Shown one piece after another: positions 62,471-64,000 of a DNA stretch of 64,000 nt. The stretch comes from an uncultured bacterium (GTDB taxonomy: Bacteria; Bacteroidota; Bacteroidia; Chitinophagales; Chitinophagaceae), in assembly GCA_903826405.1 (NCBI GenBank), contig CAIKEH010000051.1:37441-101440 (forward strand), given 5' to 3'. The translations under genes were made by a program, and so were the position numbers. Within the stretch, counting starts at the first letter, position 1. The number at the start of each line of letters is the position of its first letter. The notes below the pieces were generated by a model that had not been told where the DNA came from, did no database searches, and saw only the letters and a list, made by a program, of their open reading frames with translations.

Positions 62471-63991
62471 CTAAAAAGAACGTATGGGACGAACATGGAA
62501 AGTGGTACTTTTGTCATTGGCAGTTTGAAAACCGTTGTCAAAAATCTGGGAACATGCATTATATTTTCCTGTTTCCGTAGAACTCCAATAGCAAACTTCC
62601 CTAAAACCTCCAATTGCGTTCTTTTGTAAAAACAATTTATTTAATTCGTCTTTGCTTGGTAAATACCAATCAGAATATCCACCCTGGTTCAAATTACTGC
62701 ATAATTTAGCTGCAGTTTCGGCAGTAGTACATCCTGATGCAATATCTATTGTATTCTGATGGCCTGTGCCTAATGAAGAACGACCGGCAATGAATGTTTC
62801 AGAACATCCCCACTCTACTACACCAGGAAGATCAGCTACAGCAGCAATTATTCCATGCTGAACATTTGCATCATAACCAGGGTCTGAAGGGACTAATAGG
62901 TATGCAATTTTACCACCTTTGTAGTTCATTCCTATCGCTAAGGTTTGCGCTGTCTGAACATCTCTGTTGCTGCTTTCTGCAGAACCAAGAGTTGTTATTT
63001 CATTCAAAGGTATTTCACGAACATAAATATTTCTATAGTATGCGAGTGTGCTATGTGCCTGTAATTCTATTTGTTCTTTATCAAAAATGGGGATGTTTCG
63101 ATCCCAATAATTTTCAAATGTGGTATTGTCTGTAACTAATAGACCATTTAAATAGACAGTTACTTTATCGCCCTTCATGGTGATGTGAAAATTATTCCAT
63201 TCACCAACTTTGTTATCTGCATATACCAAAGGCTTACTCTTGTTCTTAAGGTTGTTGTATAACCCGCCTGATCCAACTTGTGCACCAACTTCTCGGTTAC
63301 TGGAGTCCCATATTTGTACTTGAGGGCTTCCTCTCAGATAAATACCCGCATCCCCTTTTTTAGTGATTTTCCAATCTACATACAATTCAAAATCGCCATA
63401 TTTATTTTCAGTTACCAAATTATCACCATGCCCTTCAAATGCCAACAAGCCATTTTTCACTTGCCAGTCTTTTTTCATTTTTTCGTTGGCAATTTGTTCA
63501 GCTGATTTTAAATCAGAAACAGACATTTTATTTCTTTCAATAGGGTTAGCAACCAAAGCTTTCCATCCTGTTAAATCTTTTCCATTGAATAAATTTACAA
63601 ATCCATCATCGAAAGGAAAATTGATCAGCTGTTGTGTAATTTTACCTGCCAGTACCGCATTATCTTTTTTATCTATAAGGGGTAAGGCCTTTATTAATAT
63701 ATCTCTTACTGCAGGTCCTTTCGTATTTTTATCGGTTAATGCTAAACGAGCGACCAATAGGGCAGCATCTTTATTTACGGCTTCATCATTTAATGATTTC
63801 CCAATAAACATGAAACTTGGAAAGCCGGGAATTGCAGAAGCTTCCTTAAGTATATTTCTTTTTTCTACTGAATTTTTTGCATTTTCCATTTGGTCCTGCA
63901 AAAGAAGTAAACGCTGGGCATTTGATTTCTGGGCGTTGCTATTAAGAATAAAAAAAATGCAAATGATGGAGAGGTATAATTTATTATACAT
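62471..63991 (-). CDS. exported DUF1080-DUF1566 chimeric protein
   Basis: A 506-residue protein with signal peptide (about 1-20). Residues about 25-125 are helical and resemble the tail of a HEAT-like region. Residues about 128-329 form a DUF1080 (3-keto-disaccharide hydrolase) beta-sandwich: FVNLFNGKDLTGWKA, FELYVDWKITKKGDAGIYLRG, VGEWNNFHITMKGDKVTVYLNG. Residues about 348-506 form a DUF1566 module (GGKIAYLLVPSDPGYDANVQ, GGYSDWYLPSKDELNKL, CYWSSTE). This domain pair is unusual. Codon use is A+T-rich, unlike the rest of the window, suggesting transfer. Confidence 0.78.
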   Translation of the reverse strand: MYNKLYLSIICIFFILNSNAQKSNAQRLLLLQDQMENAKNSVEKRNILKEASAIPGFPSFMFIGKSLNDEAVNKDAALLVARLALTDKNTKGPAVRDILIKALPLIDKKDNAVLAGKITQQLINFPFDDGFVNLFNGKDLTGWKALVANPIERNKMSVSDLKSAEQIANEKMKKDWQVKNGLLAFEGHGDNLVTENKYGDFELYVDWKITKKGDAGIYLRGSPQVQIWDSSNREVGAQVGSGGLYNNLKNKSKPLVYADNKVGEWNNFHITMKGDKVTVYLNGLLVTDNTTFENYWDRNIPIFDKEQIELQAHSTLAYYRNIYVREIPLNEITTLGSAESSNRDVQTAQTLAIGMNYKGGKIAYLLVPSDPGYDANVQHGIIAAVADLPGVVEWGCSETFIAGRSSLGTGHQNTIDIASGCTTAETAAKLCSNLNQGGYSDWYLPSKDELNKLFLQKNAIGGFREVCYWSSTETGKYNACSQIFDNGFQTANDKSTTFHVRPIRSF

Positions 63992-64000
63992 ATACTATAA

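Overview
The window comes from a member of the Bacteroidota, most likely of the Chitinophaga type. I infer this from TonB-dependent receptors, a PadR/PspC gene pair, a TlpA-like thioredoxin with a long N-terminal extension, a GH63-like glucosidase, a KdsD/ManC pair, and several upstream sites that fit the Bacteroidota promoter (TTG, about 19 bases, TAnnTTTG). Genes are closely packed, often with 1-8 bp overlaps, and there are no rRNA genes, intact tRNA genes, insertion sequences or CRISPR arrays.

Left part (1-30,000), mostly housekeeping. A truncated parvulin isomerase and a TlpA-like thioredoxin are followed by a 5-oxoprolinase operon (pxpB, pxpC, pxpA) with an NRAMP-related transporter, a SWIM/SNF2 helicase, a minus-strand run (gcvT, a SRPBCC protein, comB, a sugar-acid dehydratase), the padR-pspC operon with a good promoter and terminator, a run RidA / MmcQ / methionine-type aminotransferase / EamA / M24 peptidase, OsmC, manC, kdsD, recQ and a GH63-like hydrolase.

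Middle part (30,156-49,994), a carbon monoxide oxidation and molybdenum cofactor island, all on the plus strand. It starts with coxM, coxS and coxL. CoxL carries the AYRCSFR active-site loop that defines form I (Mo-Cu) CO dehydrogenase. Next come the maturation genes coxG, coxD, coxE, a CoxF/XdhC protein fused to a YHS domain, and a second XdhC protein. The remainder is an almost complete cofactor set: a MocA-like cytidylyltransferase, moaA, moeA, moaD, moeB-rhodanese, moaE, a moaC-moaB fusion and a cysteine desulfurase. Between these lie a ModE-type DNA-binding domain, a TonB-dependent receptor and a TSUP permease. With no modABC in the window, the last two are candidates for molybdate (or copper) uptake.

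Right part (50,229-61,863), an apparently exported catabolic module. A FecA-like receptor is followed by a PQQ-type sugar dehydrogenase with a C-terminal cytochrome c, an exported amidohydrolase/deacetylase on the opposite strand, then an exported RidA, an exported SelA-like PLP enzyme, an exported RraA-like protein, a BASS-family transporter and a large Asp-box beta-propeller lipoprotein. Read together they suggest oxidation, deacetylation, deamination and cleavage of an amino sugar outside the cytoplasm, followed by uptake of a keto acid. This is inference; no substrate can be read from the sequence.

Right end (61,864-64,000). Base composition turns visibly A+T-rich. This stretch holds two small unknown ORFs, a decayed 3' half of a tRNA that could mark an integration site, and a chimeric DUF1080-DUF1566 protein. 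It looks like the edge of acquired DNA.
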